NCBI GenBank assembly: GCA_009746045.1
Contig: RPFO01000002.1
Coordinates: 1,497,642-1,561,641, forward strand
Reading direction: 5' to 3'
DNA from: Mesostigma viride
Taxonomy: Eukaryota; Streptophyta; Mesostigmatophyceae; Mesostigmatales; Mesostigmataceae
Length of the DNA stretch: 64,000 nucleotides
The notes under the pieces were generated by a model that ran no database searches, was not told the DNA's origin, and saw only the letters and a list, made by a program, of their open reading frames with translations. The number at the start of each line of letters is the position of its first letter. Position 1 is the first letter of the stretch. Positions 1 to 15,000 of the stretch are shown piece by piece. Position numbers and translations under genes: made by a program.

Positions 1-3000
1 AAACCTCACCCACCCTGGCACCAAATATACTTTAAACCCTCCCTGCACACGCCCACTCGCTCAACCCCCTTACAACGCACACAGACATCACCCCCCCGCG
101 CTTCCTATTGGGCGGCAGCCCCCTCGCGGTGCCGACTTCCGTCACGTCGCTCCGCCTGAACGCTTCCATGAACGAGCCAGGGACCCTCTTCTTCCTGCTG
201 TGCCCCACCACTGGCTACGGCAATGCGACATCACGCTGGGTGACCCTGGCCTACCTATACCAGGGGGCCACGCCCCCGCCACCCCCGGGGGTGCTGCCTT
301 ACCCCCAGCTGCTAGTGGATGAGGTACTCGACCGGCTGGGCCCTGGCACCCCCATGTGGGGCGACGGGTGCGTCCCTAGGTTCTCCCGGGCGGTCCCTGT
401 GACCCTGCTGGGTGTGACCACGTTCAACGTCACGAGCGAGGTGGCGGGGCTACGACCTGAGACGCTGTATGTGGTGGTGGCGGTCGCGGCGGATGTGGTG
501 GGCAACATCCAGAGCGAGATCCGCATGCTGGCATTCCGCACTCCAGGTGAGGGGTGGTGCTGGCACATCACACAGCAGGTCAGGTGGCACGTTATATGGA
601 CTACAGCTCCTCGCCAACAGCTCACCGCCAGGAACAGCATGGGTTTCCTGCGTACTTGTAGTACTGCATCTTACGCATAATTGTAGTACTGGGTCTTATG
701 CATAAATGTAGTACTGCATCTTACGCATAATTGTAGTACTGCATCTTATGCATAATTATTGTACTGCGTCTTATGCATAATTGTTGTACTGCATCTTATG
801 CATAATTGTTGTACTGCATCTTGCGCATAATTGTTGTACTGCATCTTGCGCATAATTCTAGTACTGGGTTTCCTGCGTATTTGTAGTACTGCATCTTATG
901 CATAATTGTAGTACTGGGTCTTATGCATAAATGTAGTACTGCATCTTACGCATAATTGTAGTACTGCATCTTATGCATAATTATTGTACTGCATCTTATG
1001 CATAATTGTTGTACTGCATCTTATGCATAATTGTTGTACTGCATCTTGCGCATAATTCTAGTACTGGGTTTCCTGCGTATTTGTAGTACTGCATCTTATG
1101 CATAATTGTAGTACTGGGTCTTATGCATAATTGTTGTACTGCATCTTACGCATAATTGTAGTACTGCATCTTATGCATAATTGTTGTACTGCATCTTATG
1201 CATAATTGTTGTACTGCATCTTGCGCATAATTCTAGTACTGGGTTTCCTGCGTATTTGTAGTACTGCATCTTACGCATAATTCTAGTACTGCATCTTATG
1301 CATAATCGTTGTACTGCATCTTACGCATAATTGTAGTACTGCATCTTATGCATAATTGTAGTACTGCATCTTATGCATAATTGTTGTGCTGCATCTTATG
1401 CATAATTGTAGTACTGCATCTTATGCATAATTGTAGTACTGCATCTTATGCATAATTGTAGTACTGCATCTTATGCATAATTGTTGTACTGCATCTTATG
1501 CATAATTGTTGTACTGCATCTTATGCATAATTGTAGTACTGCATCTTGTGCATAATTGTAGTACTGCATCTCATGCATAATTATAGTACTGCATCTTACG
1601 CATAATTATAGTACTGCATCTTATGCATAATTGTTGTACTTCATCTTATGCAAAATTGCAGTACTGGGTCTTATGCAAAACTGTAGTACAAGATCTGACT
1701 CGTATGGCAAGGGAAAGGAAGGGGGGGGTGGAAGGGGTCCTGAAGTCGGCATCACCTGTCGATTAGTAAGGGAGGGGCCACGTTTTTCACCTCATTCGGC
1801 TACCTTGCTAGGATCCATAGAGGTGACGAAATGGCCGTGCGTGCAGTGTATACGTAGTCCCACCCAGCATAGTCCCACCCAGCCCGTCCCTGACACGCAT
1901 AAAAAGATAATTACTTATCGGCCGTTTTCCCTTGCCCCCTTGAACAAATCTAAACTAATTCCTGTATGCATGCGGGTCATGCCTCATGGGGACGTGTGCA
2001 AGCAAGCAGGAGTGGGCACAAAAGGTTGCCGTGCTCCGAGAATTTCCCTTTCTGTGAGCGATTCTGATGACACCCATGCTTGTGTAATCCTGGGCAATCC
2101 AGATCATGATGCAGATTATCATTCCAACTTGAAATTATCTCATCTGCCGGTGCTTGCAGACGTCACGCCGCCCAGCTTCCTCCCCGGCTCCCCCAGCGTG
2201 GCGCACGTCAGCAGCAACGCCGCAACGCTCCACGCAGGCCTCCGCGATGCCACCCGCGACGGATGCAACCTCTACTACCTGCTGGCACGCCACCAGCCCA
2301 CGACCGTCGCCCAGACACCCCCCACGCCCTGGCAGGTGCGCTCGCTGGCGTCCGATAGCACATCGTCCCCTGCCACCGTGATCGAGAACGCCCGACGCAA
2401 GCTGGGCATGGCCTTGGTGGCGTATGGCAGAATCGCCGCCATTCCAGGCATTTCCTTCCATTCCCCCCCAGGGCTAGCCGTCAGCCCACCCCCTCCCAGC
2501 CCGCCGCCACCGCCAGCAGTGGCGGGCCTATTCAACCCGCCACCACCACCGCCGCCTCTGTTACTCTGCACTGCAAACGGTTGCGCGGGGGAAAACGGGG
2601 GGGTCGTCCCGGTGGGTGATTGGTCAGCGGTCGTCAGCATAAAGGGACTGTTGGAGAACCAGCGGTACGAGCTGCACCTGGTGGCCGATGACGCGGCCAA
2701 GAATCTGCAGCCGGCCGTGGTTAAGATGTCCTTCCGCACGGCGGGTGAGCGCGGGCAGAATTCTTAGGGCCGTTTCTTCCGGTGAAGCCTCAGTGGGATT
2801 GCCACCATTGTCTGGGGCAGTACAGCACCTAGGGACGTACAAGCTGAGGACACATAGGGACGTACAGGCTGAGGACAGATAGGGACGTACAGGCTGAGGA
2901 CACATAGGGACGTACAGGCTGAGGACAGATAGGGACGTACAGGCTGAGGACACATAGGGACGTACAGGCTGAGGACAGATAGGGACGTACAGGCTGAGGA

Positions 3001-6000
3001 CACATAGGGACGTACAAGCTGAGGACACATAGGGACGTACAGGCTGAGGACACATAGGGACGTACAGGCTGAGGACAGATAGGGGCGACACCCCTAACAG
3101 CCGAGGACGAAATAGGGGTCACAGGCTGAGGACAAAGTAGGGGCGCACAGTCTGAGGACACAACAAGGGCATACAGTCTGAGGAGTGAAACTAGGACTTT
3201 TGCCTTAAAATCTTCCCCATAGGGTGCATGACCAAGATGCATTGCACTTTTTTTTTTCAACTACCCATCCTACGTGCGGAAATGTGCCGCATTTTTTCTT
3301 GACACTCTCATGCCTGTCTTGTCTGCCACCAAGGTCATGCCGTGCTTCTGGTGGACAACAGTTGACCCTGACGTCACAGGCCAGTCCATGACTAGCTGCC
3401 TCTCACCACCCTATACTCCGGATAAGGGATCCTCACTTTGGTTCAATAGACCATGACTAGCTGCCTCTCACCACCCTATACTCCGGATAAGGGATCCTCA
3501 CTTTGGTTCAATAGACCATGACTAGCTGCCTCTCACCACCCTATACTCCGGATAAGGGATCCTCACTTTGGTTCAATAGACCATGACTAGCTGCCTCTCA
3601 CCACCCTATACTCCGGATAAGGGATCCTCACTTTGGTTCAATAGACCATGACTAGCTGCCTCTCACCACCCTATACTCCGGATAAGGGATCCTCACTTTG
3701 GTTCAATAGACCATGACTAGCTGCCTCTCACCACCCTATACTCCGGATAAGGGATCCTCACTTTGGTTCAATAGACCATGACTAGCTGCCTCTCACCACC
3801 CTATACTCCGGATAAGGGATCCTCACTTTGGTTCAATAGACCATGACTAGCTGCCTCTCACCACCCTATACTCCGGATAAGGGATCCTCACTTTGGTTCA
3901 ATAGACCATGACTAGCTGCCTCTCACCACCCTATACTCCGGATAAGGGATCCTCACTTTGGTTCAATAGACCATGACTAGCTGCCTCTCACCACCCTATA
4001 CTCCGGATAAGGGATCCTCACTTTGGTTCAATAGACCATGACTAGCTGCCTCTCACCACCCTATACTCCGGATAAGGGATCCTCACTTTGGTTCAATAGA
4101 CCATGACTAGCTGCCTCTCACCACCCTGTACTCCGGATAAGGGATCCTCACTTTGGTTCAATAGACCATGACTAGCTGCCTCTCACCACCCTGTACTCCG
4201 GATAAGGGATCCTCACTTTGGTTCAATAGACCATGAGGCGCTGCTTCTCACCACCCTATGATCCAGATAAGGAAGGGAGCCTCCGGTTTGGTCCATTGTT
4301 GTATGCAATCATTATTGTCACCTGCTTATAATATTTCATTTTCATGTTTTTCGCAACTTCCTGCATCCTCTTTGGTGGCCCCTTCGCCCCTTCGCCCCTT
4401 CGCCACTTCGCCCCTTCCCCCCTTCACCCCTTCGCCACTTCGCCCCTTCGCCCCTTCGCCCCTTCGCCCCTTCGCGCCTTCGCCCCTTCGCGCCTTCCCC
4501 CCCTCGCCTCGTCTTTCCTTCGCCCCTCCCACCCTTCGTCCCCTTCCTTGGCAACACCACAGACGTCACGCCGCCGCGCATCGCGAGCGGCCCCTCCCTG
4601 CAGGTTGTCGCCGGCACCAGCTTCCTGGTGGCCGCGCAGCTCGACGAGCCCGGAACGCTCTGCCTGCTGCTCCTCCCTGGCACCCTGGGGGCTGAAAGTG
4701 GGCTGACGAGCGGGCTGACTGCATGGGACGTTTGCGCGCCCCTGCTCCCGAGTCTCAACATGACCCTCTTGTTGGATGACCTGGTCGGTTTTCTCGCCGC
4801 CGCAACGGTGGCCGACGTTGGGGGCAATGCCACGGCGGGTGCCGATCTGACCATGGCCGCTGGGCCCTGTTGGGCGTTTATGTCGGTAACGGCTGCCTTC
4901 AGAAATACGAGCTTGTGGGTGGGGAATGCTAGCATGGGGGTAAGCCTCGCCGTGGTTGGGGCCCCTGGGGGGGGATCCCTGCCACCTGCCCCGCCTGCAT
5001 TGCCAGGGGAGGGGGCGATGGTGTGGCCGGGGGGCATGTTCCCCCCCCTGTGCGGCCCCCTGGGGAGCGGTGCCAACTACACGGCGTTCGTGTCTGCTGT
5101 CGACCGCAGCGGCAACCTGCGCCAGGGGGACCCTGTGATGCTCCCCGTCCAAACGTTGGGTACGTTGCTGGCATGAACCCGGCAGCATGAATTGTGAAGC
5201 ACGAACCCTGCAGCATGAGTTGTGAAGCATGAACCCTGCAGCATGAATTGTGAAGCATGAACCCTGCAGCATGAATTGTGAAGCATGAACCCTGCCGCAT
5301 GAATTGTGAAGCATGAACCCTGCAGCATGAATTGTGAAGCACGAACCCTGCAGCATGAATTGTGAAGCATGAAGCCTGCCGCATGAATTGTGAAGCATGA
5401 AGCCTGCCGCATGAATTGTGAAGCATGAACCCTGCAGCATGAATTGTGAAGCATGAACCCTGCAGCATGAGTTGTGAAGCATGAACCCTGCAGCATGAAT
5501 TGTGAAGCATGAAGCCTGCCGCATGAATTGTGAAGCATGAAGCCTGCAGCATGAATTGTGAAGCATGAAGCCTGCAGCATGAATTGTGAAGCATGAACCC
5601 TGCAGCATGAGTTGTGAAGCATGAAGCCTGCAGCATGAGTTGTGAAGCATGAACCCTGCAGCATGAATTGTGAAGCATGAACCCTGCAGCATGAATTGTG
5701 AAGCATGAAGCCTGCAGCATGAATTGTGAAGCATGAACCCTGCCGCATGAATTGTGAAGCATGAACCCTGCAGCATGAGTTGTGAAGCATGAACCCTGCA
5801 GCATGAGTTGTGAAGCATGAAGCCTGCAGCATGAATTGTGAAGCATGAAGCCTGCAGCATGAATTGTGAAGCATGAAGCCTGCCGCATGAATTGTGAAGC
5901 ATGAACCCTGCAGCATGAGTTGTGAAGCATGAACCCTGCAGCATGAGTTGTGAAGCATGAACCCTGCCGCATGAATTACGAAGCACGGGTCGTGGGATTT

Positions 6001-9000
6001 CCAGCCATCCCACGCCCACAGCGCTTCCTCGCTTCCCCATTCTGGGCTTCCTCTCCACTCCCCCTCGAAGCTGGATCCCACCCTTCGCTCCCCCGACTTT
6101 ACTCCCCCATTAACTGGGCTGTTGGTAGTGTACTAAAGCTTTAGTGACCCCCATGTTGTCAGCCTGACACTATTTGGAGTCTTTCCAACCCTTCTAACCT
6201 TGAATGGGCCGTTACTAGTTTTCTATCGTAGGTGTATTCCGCATTATGGATCCGGGGATGCGTGACTAGGTCAAAATTTAGGAGCTGGCACTTTTTGCTG
6301 AATGTAAAGGCCTTTGGGAAGCGGCACAACTCTTCCAGTGTGGCGAAACATTCGGAGCTGTGGCAGTTTTGCAAGCTGTTGCTGTGGGTGCATGCTGTGC
6401 GTGCAAGCTGTTGCTGTTGCTGTGCATGCAGACTTGCCTTGGAAAGGGTTAGATTAGTTGTGCAAAGCCCGCGACCCTGAGACCTTCCTGTTTATTGTTG
6501 TTGTGTGGCCTAATACTGGCAAACTTCCACTTCTATTGTACTTGGGCTGTTGTGCTCAGTCCCTGTAACAATCTCCAGCAACACGGCGTGCTGCATGTTG
6601 GATTATTTAGGTACCTCTATAGTGTCTCGGACCATAATCGGGGTGGTAGTGCAGCTCAAGAACAGGCCTATATATACTATATTGAATTGTTTATACTATG
6701 GTATGTATATCCATGCCCACCGCATCACACAGCCATCCCATGGCGGCTGGCTGGTCTTGTAAGATCTGGGAGGGTTTGCATTCCACTCGAGGCCCTCTGC
6801 AGGAGCTTGCGTTTTTTAGTCTCAAGAAATTCCACGTGCCTGCCTTTGTCAAGGCTACACACCAAACACTAATTGTGTGGCCTGGCTATACTTTTACTTT
6901 CTACTGCTGTGTGCTCCGTGATGTCCCATAAATTAATCAAACACACTTATTAGTTCCCATTAACTAATTGAAATCATTAATCAGAGCACGTAGACCCATA
7001 GATACCACTCATGTGCTAATTTTAGTAGCCATAGTTGGTTTGAGTAACCATAACTGCTTGTATACAACTTAATAACTGCCATCCTGCCGCTGCCACCGCA
7101 GACGTCACGCCCCCATCGTTCCTCGCGGGCACCCCCTTTCTGTCCAACGTCACCAGCGGAGGGCTCCACCTAACTGTCACCCTGGACGAGCCTGGCCAGA
7201 TGGCCCTGCTGCTCCTCCCCCTGGGAGTGGCGGATGGCAGGATGGGGGACACCCCCCTGCCCACAAACGGGTCCGCTGCCACCTGGCGGCTGTCAGGCGC
7301 CCCCCAGGGACTACTGGGGCTTGTTCCTCCCTGTGGGATGGATGGGCAGGCCTTGGCCATCCTTCCCGAGAACGTCACGCTTCCATTCAATGCCTCGGCT
7401 CCAAACTGCACACTGGTGCCGGGTAGCCTAGCTGGATCGTTCTTGGTATCCTTGGTTGGCCAGGGAGCAGCGCAGGGGGGGGTGGAAGTTGGTGGGGAGG
7501 GGGGAGAGGGCGCAGTGACGGTGACAAGAAGTGTGTCTGGTCTTGAGGAGAGGACCTTATATCTCGTGCTCTTGAGGGCGCAGGACGCGCGCGGCAACAG
7601 GCAGTACGGCTGGACCGCGCGGGTCGTGCTGACACCCGGTACGTGGGCTAGTGGCACTGTCGTGGACATCCCTGTGTGTCACTATACTTTGTTGCGATGG
7701 TGCTGAAACCCGGTACGTGGGGTAATGGCGCTAAAGTGAGTGTCAGTATGCTGTGTTGCGCTGGTGTCATGGCACACACTGTGCACCTATTAGTCAACTC
7801 CGTTGGTTACTTGCATCACCACTCTATCTATTTTGCACCTATTAGTCAACTCCGTTGGTTACATGCATCACCACTCTATCTATTTTGCACCTATTAGTCA
7901 ACTCCGTTGGTTACATGCATCACCACTCTATCTATTTTGCACCTATTAGTCAACTCCGTTGGTTACATGCATCACCACTCTATCTATTTTGCACCTATTA
8001 GTCAACTCCGTTGGTTACATGCATCACCACTCTATCTATTTTGCACCTATTAGTCAACTCCGTTGGTTACATGCATCACCACTCTATCTATTTTGATTCT
8101 AACTGGGGCCGTATCTCTTTTGGCACTGCTGTCACTGCTGCTACCCGGTGATGATCTGATGCAACCCCTAGGCTCTAGAGCTCATTCCTTTGTTCGTGCG
8201 ATGAACAGGAAGCCGTTTGATTTCATCTCCCCTGGGTGGCTGGCTCGTTGTGGGTGGCTGGCTCGTGGGTGGCTTGCTCCTTGTGGGTGGCTTGCTTGTG
8301 GGTGGCTTGCTCCTTGTGGGCCGGTGGCTTGCTCCTTGTGGGTGGCTTGCTCCTTGTGGGTGGCTTGCTCCTTGTGGGTGGCTTGCTCCTTGTGGGTGGC
8401 TTGCTCCTTGTGGGCGGCTGGCTCGTTGTGGGTGGCTTGCTCGTGGGTGGCTTGCTCCTTGTGGGCGGCTGGCTCCTTGTGGGTGGCTTGCTCATGGGTG
8501 GCTTGCTCCTTGTGGGTGGCTTGCTCCTTGTGGGTGGCTTGCTTCTTGTGGGTGGCTTACTCCTTGTGGATGCGCACTTGCACCATATCGATCATCCACT
8601 CCATAGATCGACGCAGTCATGTGCTGTTCGTTTAGATAATTAAAGGAGGGGGGACATCCCCCCCTAAAATCGTACATGAGCGTACTCCCTGGTTTGGCCT
8701 ACCGCGCCGCCCGGCGCCAGCCAAAGTGAAAAATGGCTGAGTGCGCTCTGTCAGCCAAAAGGCTGCGCCGGATCGAAAACGGCAACTTTGGGAGTGTGCT
8801 ACGTGCTACGTGGCTTGTACGACACGTGGCACTTTTTGTAGCATCTTTTAGTAGAAGCTCTTAGTAAGTGATAGTATTAGCATAGTCTCCAAGTAGAAGC
8901 AGTTTAATCATGATTAAACATTTTGTACTGCAGTGCTCCGGCTTCAGGCTGGTTGTTGGTGCAACGGTGGTCTGCAACTCAAGAATGACGTCAAGCCGGC

Positions 9001-12000
9001 GGAAATTCGACGCCTATTGCCTGACGCCAGGTCCGGTGTCAGAATCAACAACAACAACCTGACGCCTGCCTGAAAGTTGATACGTCTTCCTAGAATCAAC
9101 CAATACATGGTAAGTTCTCAGCGTAAGTTGTACGTACAGCAGGGCCAAAGCGGACTCCTGCACTTAAAATCAAACGCCTGACCGAGCTAGCGGGATCACC
9201 AGAGCGCACTCCTTTCCTAAAACCAGGCGCCGGACCGGCGGGAGGAGTTAGCTCCTCAAAATTTTTCTTCGCGCCGCCCTAAAAATTGTGACAGGAGTAC
9301 ACTCCGTCACAAAAATTCTGCCGCCGGACACATTTTTTCCCGTTTTTGGAGTTAGCTCCACGTCCGGAGGTGCCGTGCCGGACACACGACTGAGTGTGCT
9401 GTTTTGGCTGGATGTCCCCCCTTCTATAACTAATCTAGGCCATCTGCACTAAACACCAAGTTTCCATGCATGGCTCTGACGAACACTGTATGTACATTAT
9501 TGTCAACCACGACTTTTTGATCTTACCTTCCCCTCCGTGCGCCCGCCTCAAGACGCCTCCCCCCCGCGCTTCCTGCCCGGCTTCCCCTCCGTGACGCCCT
9601 GGGACCCCACCCTGTCCCTGGAGCTCCTGGCCGCGGTCGACGAGCCCGCGGCCGTCTACTACGCCGTCACCCTGGCGGCCCCTGGGTTCGCGGCCCCAGG
9701 GACGTGCGCCCCCGCCAACGCCTCTCTTCTGTCGTCCGCGCAGCTGCGGGCAGGTCCGAGCTGGTCGCCAGGTGGCACCGGGTGCAGCCCGGGCCTGCTC
9801 GCGTGGGGGGTCCTGGACGCAAACATCCAATTGTGGGACGATGCGCTGTCTTCAAGTTCGTCTTCTAACAGTGACCCTTCATCTCACTACAGTGACTATA
9901 ATGTCAGCGGTGGTTCCATCTCCCGCAGTGACGGCTTCGCAGCGGTGTCTGGCTTGCGCCCGTGGATTGGATCGGCAAAGCTGGACAATCTGACGGACGC
10001 CGTGCGAGCGGGTGCGCTTGTCTGGGAGGGGGGGAGTTGGGGGCGACCGTTTCTGCTGGTGCAGGTCACGGCCGAGGACGCGGGCGGCAACCTTCTGGGT
10101 GTCCCTGTGACGCTAACGGTGGAGCTACCAGGTGAGAGCGCCACTTCTTACCTGGTTTCTTATCTCGTTCTGGCACAATCTGGATTCCATTGTCGTTTCC
10201 AGACTGCTTCTCATTAGCATGAGAATAAGGACAAGGTCTCCATGCGGTTCCTTTGGGTTAATAAGGAAGCGCGAGTAAGACTGGTGCGTTTCCTCAACAC
10301 TGTCAAGGGAGCAATCGATGGATTAACTACAAAGGGATACCCAGGGTTTCTGTACGTTGAATGCAGACCACAATGACCTACTCCTTTAGTTCCAGTAACT
10401 GGTTGTTTGTTGTTACCGACCGGTACCAACCGCTGTGCTGCGTTCTTGGGAACTGCAAAGCACTAATAGCCAGTAGCACTACCCCTGAGTCTTGAGCATT
10501 TGGCCGTCGGCCTAATATTATGCAAACCACTAACAACCGGCGGCACTGCCTGTGAGTCTTAAGCATTGGGCTGTTGGCCTAATATAATGCAAACCACTAA
10601 CAACCGGTGGCACTGCCTGTGAGTCTTGAGCTTTGGGTTGTTGGCCTAGTTTAGTGCACACCATTAACAACCAGTAGAAGAGTCATGAGTTTTAGGTTGT
10701 TGGCCTAAGTTACCCATACACGGCTTTGCTGGTGGCAGAATTCCTACTTGTGAAGTGCGGAAGGCTGATTTACCTTAGCAAGGGCCGACTTAGGAGTTGG
10801 CCAAGCCTTTCTTTGGCCAGAGAGCGCTTTGCTCCCTCCCCCCCTTTGCTTGCATCCATCCTTGTCCCTCTCGTCTGATTGCAAGCGCTGCGTTTTGTTC
10901 TTCCAACCTCTCCTCTTCCCCACAGATCTCCGGCCCCCCCGGTTCCTTCCCGGGTGGCCGCTCATGGCGCTGACACCTGGCGCGCCGCCCACTACCAACG
11001 GTACCCTGGACTCTATTTATAGCCTCGCGGACGGCAGCACCAACGTCTCCATGTGGCTCCGCCTTGATGAACCGGGCCACATGCGCGCCGTGGTCCTCCC
11101 GGTCGCAGCCGCGCTGCCACCTGGCGTCCTGCCCACCGAGCTCTCCTCCTACTTCCGCAATGTGACCTCGTATCTGCTGGACGTCACCACCAGCAGCAGG
11201 GTGCTGGCACCCAACCAGGGGGCGGATGAGAACGAGACCACAACCCCCTGGCACCCTGGGCCAAACATGCTCCCTGCCGTCTTGGCAAAGGGGTCTCGCA
11301 CATGCCAGGATCCGGGGGTGCCATGCGTGCTGCCCATGCCGCTGGCTGCGGACTTCCCTTGCATGGCTAATGCTGGCATCTACCCTGCACCGGATGCTGG
11401 CAGCAGTGAAGTCACCTCGCCGTTGATCGCATCTGGAGTGGATGCAAATTTGGCCCCGCTAGCCCACGTGCGGTGGCGGGAGCCAGTGATAGGGATGGCA
11501 TCCGTCGGCGGTGACGGTGGTGGGGGTGGGACAGCTGGCACGCTGGTCTGTGGGGTCGATAATGTCAGCGTGGTGGACCACGCATGTCTGTGCTCCTGCG
11601 GCGTCGCGACCTATGTGGTCGCGGTGGACGTGGGGGAAGAAGTGGGCGCGGGGGAAGATCGTCTGAAGCCTCCCAAGCTCGCCGGCAACATCACCCTGGC
11701 AAGTGCATCTTTGGGTTGGCTCCCTTGTTTCCTAACTCATCTTTTGTCGTCAATTACCTCTATCATCGGCTCCCTTGTTTCCTAACTCATCTTGTGTCGT
11801 CAATTACCTCTATCATCGGCTCCCTTGTTTCCTAACTCATCTTGTATCGTCAATTACCTCTATCATCGGCTCCCTTGTTTCCTAACTCATCTTGTGTCGT
11901 CAATTACCTCTATCATCGGCTGGATCTACCTTGGGTTGTTTGTAGTTTGTTCTTTGTAAAGGTGGCTATGACCTTGGCCACGACAGCAATGTGCATTACT

Positions 12001-15000
12001 GTACACTGTCATTGTGAGTTAGCAGACTTGGTGGATTATTGCCTGCTGAGCTGAATATCCCCACTGTGGTTGCGACCCACTGCCATTGGCTGCAACCCCC
12101 TGCCGTGCTGGTTGCAGCTCTCGCCCGCTATCCTCAGCGTTACCGTCATCCCCATCATCGACGCCGACCGCGCCCACCTGATCGTTCAGGCGGCGTTCTC
12201 GGGGGCCCCTGCCAGGGTGTTCTATGCCGTGGCAGCCCTGCCAAAGGGGCCGCTGCGGTCCAAACCGACTAGGGGTCCCACCGCAGCGGAGATTATCGCC
12301 GCTGCCGACCCGATCGCAACGCCGGCGCCATCATCCTCACAGTCATCAGCAGATGCTACGAATTCCCTTGAAAGCATCAATAGCAACAATAACAATAACA
12401 ACAACACAAGCACAAGCGCCTCCACCACCAGTGCGACGAGTATGAGCAGCACTACCTGGTCCATCGTGGCGGCAGGCAGCAGCGAGGTCTCACAAGCCTT
12501 TGCGTCGATGGAGATTGCCCGCGTGGACCTGGGGGCGGTGGGCGGGGCCGAGTACAGTGTGCACGTCACGGTGGCGTGGGGGGGCGGCCAGGGACCCTGC
12601 AGGGACCCGCGCGCGCGGCAGCGCGATGATGTCGGCGGCGGGGGTGCGTGGGGGGACGTCGGCCCACCCGTCGTCATGTCCGTGGCTGGGCCTGTGCCAG
12701 GTATGAGCGTGATAAGGTTAGATAGGGTTTGATAGGGTTTGATAGGGTTTGATAGGGTTTGATAGGGTTAGTTAGGGTTAGATAGGTTCTGATAGGGTTG
12801 TTGGAGGGTTAGATAGGGTTAGATAGGGTTAGATAGGGCTAGATAGGGCTAGATAGGGCTAGATAGGGCTAGATAGGGCTAGATGGGGATAGTAAGATAG
12901 GGTTAGAATATGTCATGCAGGAATATGTATGTCTTGATTGACGCATTATTCCTTTTCCTTTGCTGCGAGACAAGGAATTATTCGCGTTGATGCATTTGGT
13001 CTTTCGACTTACGGCACTGCACATGCTGGAGTCCGCCGGGATGGTCGCGCCGTTCCGGATGCAAGTGCCTCAAGTACCGTGCTAGTGGCTGGAGTAATTT
13101 ATAGGTCGCGCGTCCAGTCTAGCACAGGTGCACCGCGCAGTCAATGATGTTTATGACTTTGCGCCGTAATTATTGTATTGCTGCTGCGCAGATTTGATTG
13201 ATGCGCACACGCGTCGCTCATAGTCTGAGCGCGCTAAGACCTGAATGAATCGTGTTGTTGCAAGCAGGCAAGATTCGCAGTACACACGCCTTGCGGTGTT
13301 GCTGGGAAATGCACCAACTGTTTGGCGCACGTAGCCAGGTTTGACATCTAGTGCTCTGGATTTGCTTGCGTCATTTCGGGAGACAGCTAAATGCAACGAG
13401 CCTCGGCTATGGAAGTCGTTGTTCGTTCGGTTGTTGCCTTCATGAGATGGGCTAGCTTGACAACCCGGGGTGGGGCGGGAGCCCTGGTAAACCCTCGCAA
13501 CTGCGGGACCAGGAGGACGGCATGGACACACCAGTGAGAGAGGGACGCCTGCCCTTTGGCGGGCAGCGTGCGCTGGGTCCTGGTAGGCCATCTGCACCCG
13601 CTGCGCGAGAAGGCGCGCGGGCAGTTGAGCTGGAGCGTGGCACCCCATTCGCACGGCGCGGGGGAAGAATCATCAACCTCTCCACGCGCCGGGTGCCCAT
13701 GACGCCAGCGGCGGCGCCACTTGCTCTGCGGAGGCTGGGGCTCTCGTATCGCCAGCGACGCTGCACGGCGACCGCAACTATGCCGATGCGTTGGAGATTG
13801 TACCAGGCCATGTAAGACCCGTGTGCCTGCTCTAGCGTGGCATAATGCCCTGACGCAGAGAACTTTTCCCTTACATCTTCGCGTGGCAACTAGGGTGCCT
13901 TGAACCCGCCCAAAGTGGACGTCAGAATCCGCCTGGGCTAATGGACTTCGTACTCCTCGTGCTCATCATCGGGTAGTTGAGGGTGCAGATGGCCCACCAG
14001 GACCCAGCGCACGCTGCCCGCCAAAGGGCAGGTGTCCCATTCTTACTGGTGTGTCCATGTGTCCTCCTGGGCCCGCAGTTGCGAGGGTTTACCAGGGCTC
14101 GGCAGGTTTGGTGGAGTCTGCGACGCGACTTTGGCCGCCAGCTCCTGAAGCAACTGCGTTTGATTCACCATGAAGGCCAGCATCTGTGTGAGCTGCTCAG
14201 CTGTGTCGCTTGTGTTGCCGCCAGAGTTGACCCAGTTCCAGCTTCCCATGGAACCCTTTGACCGTCGGCCTCAGCGCCCGTGTTTCCCGCGCGCGTGTTG
14301 CGTGTTGGTTATCCCTGTCTCTCCATGCCATTGACTCCAGTGTCCGTGACTGCCCGTCACCGACAATGGCTGCCATCGCTAACAACTGCGCCTTTGTTTG
14401 TACCACCACAATCTGGAAAAGAAAAAGGGACAGAGTCATGCCCCTCTGGCATGAAATCATGCTTCAAACCAAAGGTTGTTCTTTACCAAGGAAACCTCTG
14501 CCTTGGAATGGATGAACATGGCCCTCAGCTGGCAATGTAACACTATCTCTGCTGTCGACGGACAGAGCCCAGATCCCTTAACTGTCAGTCTACTCTGGAA
14601 ACCAGCAAAAGCCACAAGCTCAATGCTTAAATGACTTGTTGGATGATTTGAAAACGGGATGAGTTTTTAAACAATCCACTATTGTCTATTTCATAAAACT
14701 GCTCAATTAAAGGAGGAAGATAAAAAGTACTTGCTCAACAGCCTGCTGGATCGCCTGAATGTGGTTGTTGTAAACCGATTTCCGTTACAAACTCAGCGGC
14801 CTGAGTTTCCTTAGTGTTTCGCCTGGAGAGCTAGCCTCTCACAGTTAGATATAAAGTGGGGTTTACCACTCGACAAGACAGGATGCTGTCAGAGATTTAG
14901 ACTGGAACGCGACAAATAGGGTGTGGTGGCTGTTTCATAGCTATTATTGTCACCTTCCTGCGCACGCTGCCTTCCCAACCCCGTCGAAAACTTGTTTGCA

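Noticed and set aside
1631-2767. 378-residue frame as a possible gene start
   Set aside because: Its first ~175 codons are intron and tandem-array sequence; the part from 2160 is exon b with a clear acceptor.
3386-4250. CRISPR-like regular array of 65-bp units
   Set aside because: There are no variable spacers; units are head-to-tail copies, so this is a plain minisatellite in a eukaryotic intron.
4342-6081. Long minus-strand frames (up to 544 residues) with a repeated HASQFMLQGSCFTIHAAGF-type pattern
   Set aside because: They are produced by the 28-bp tandem array in an intron; three minus frames stay open at once, and they cross a well-supported plus-strand exon.
12711-12900. GATAGGGTTT array as an interstitial telomere
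   Set aside because: The unit is 10 bp and lacks the TTTAGGG/TTTTAGGG register; better seen as a minisatellite.
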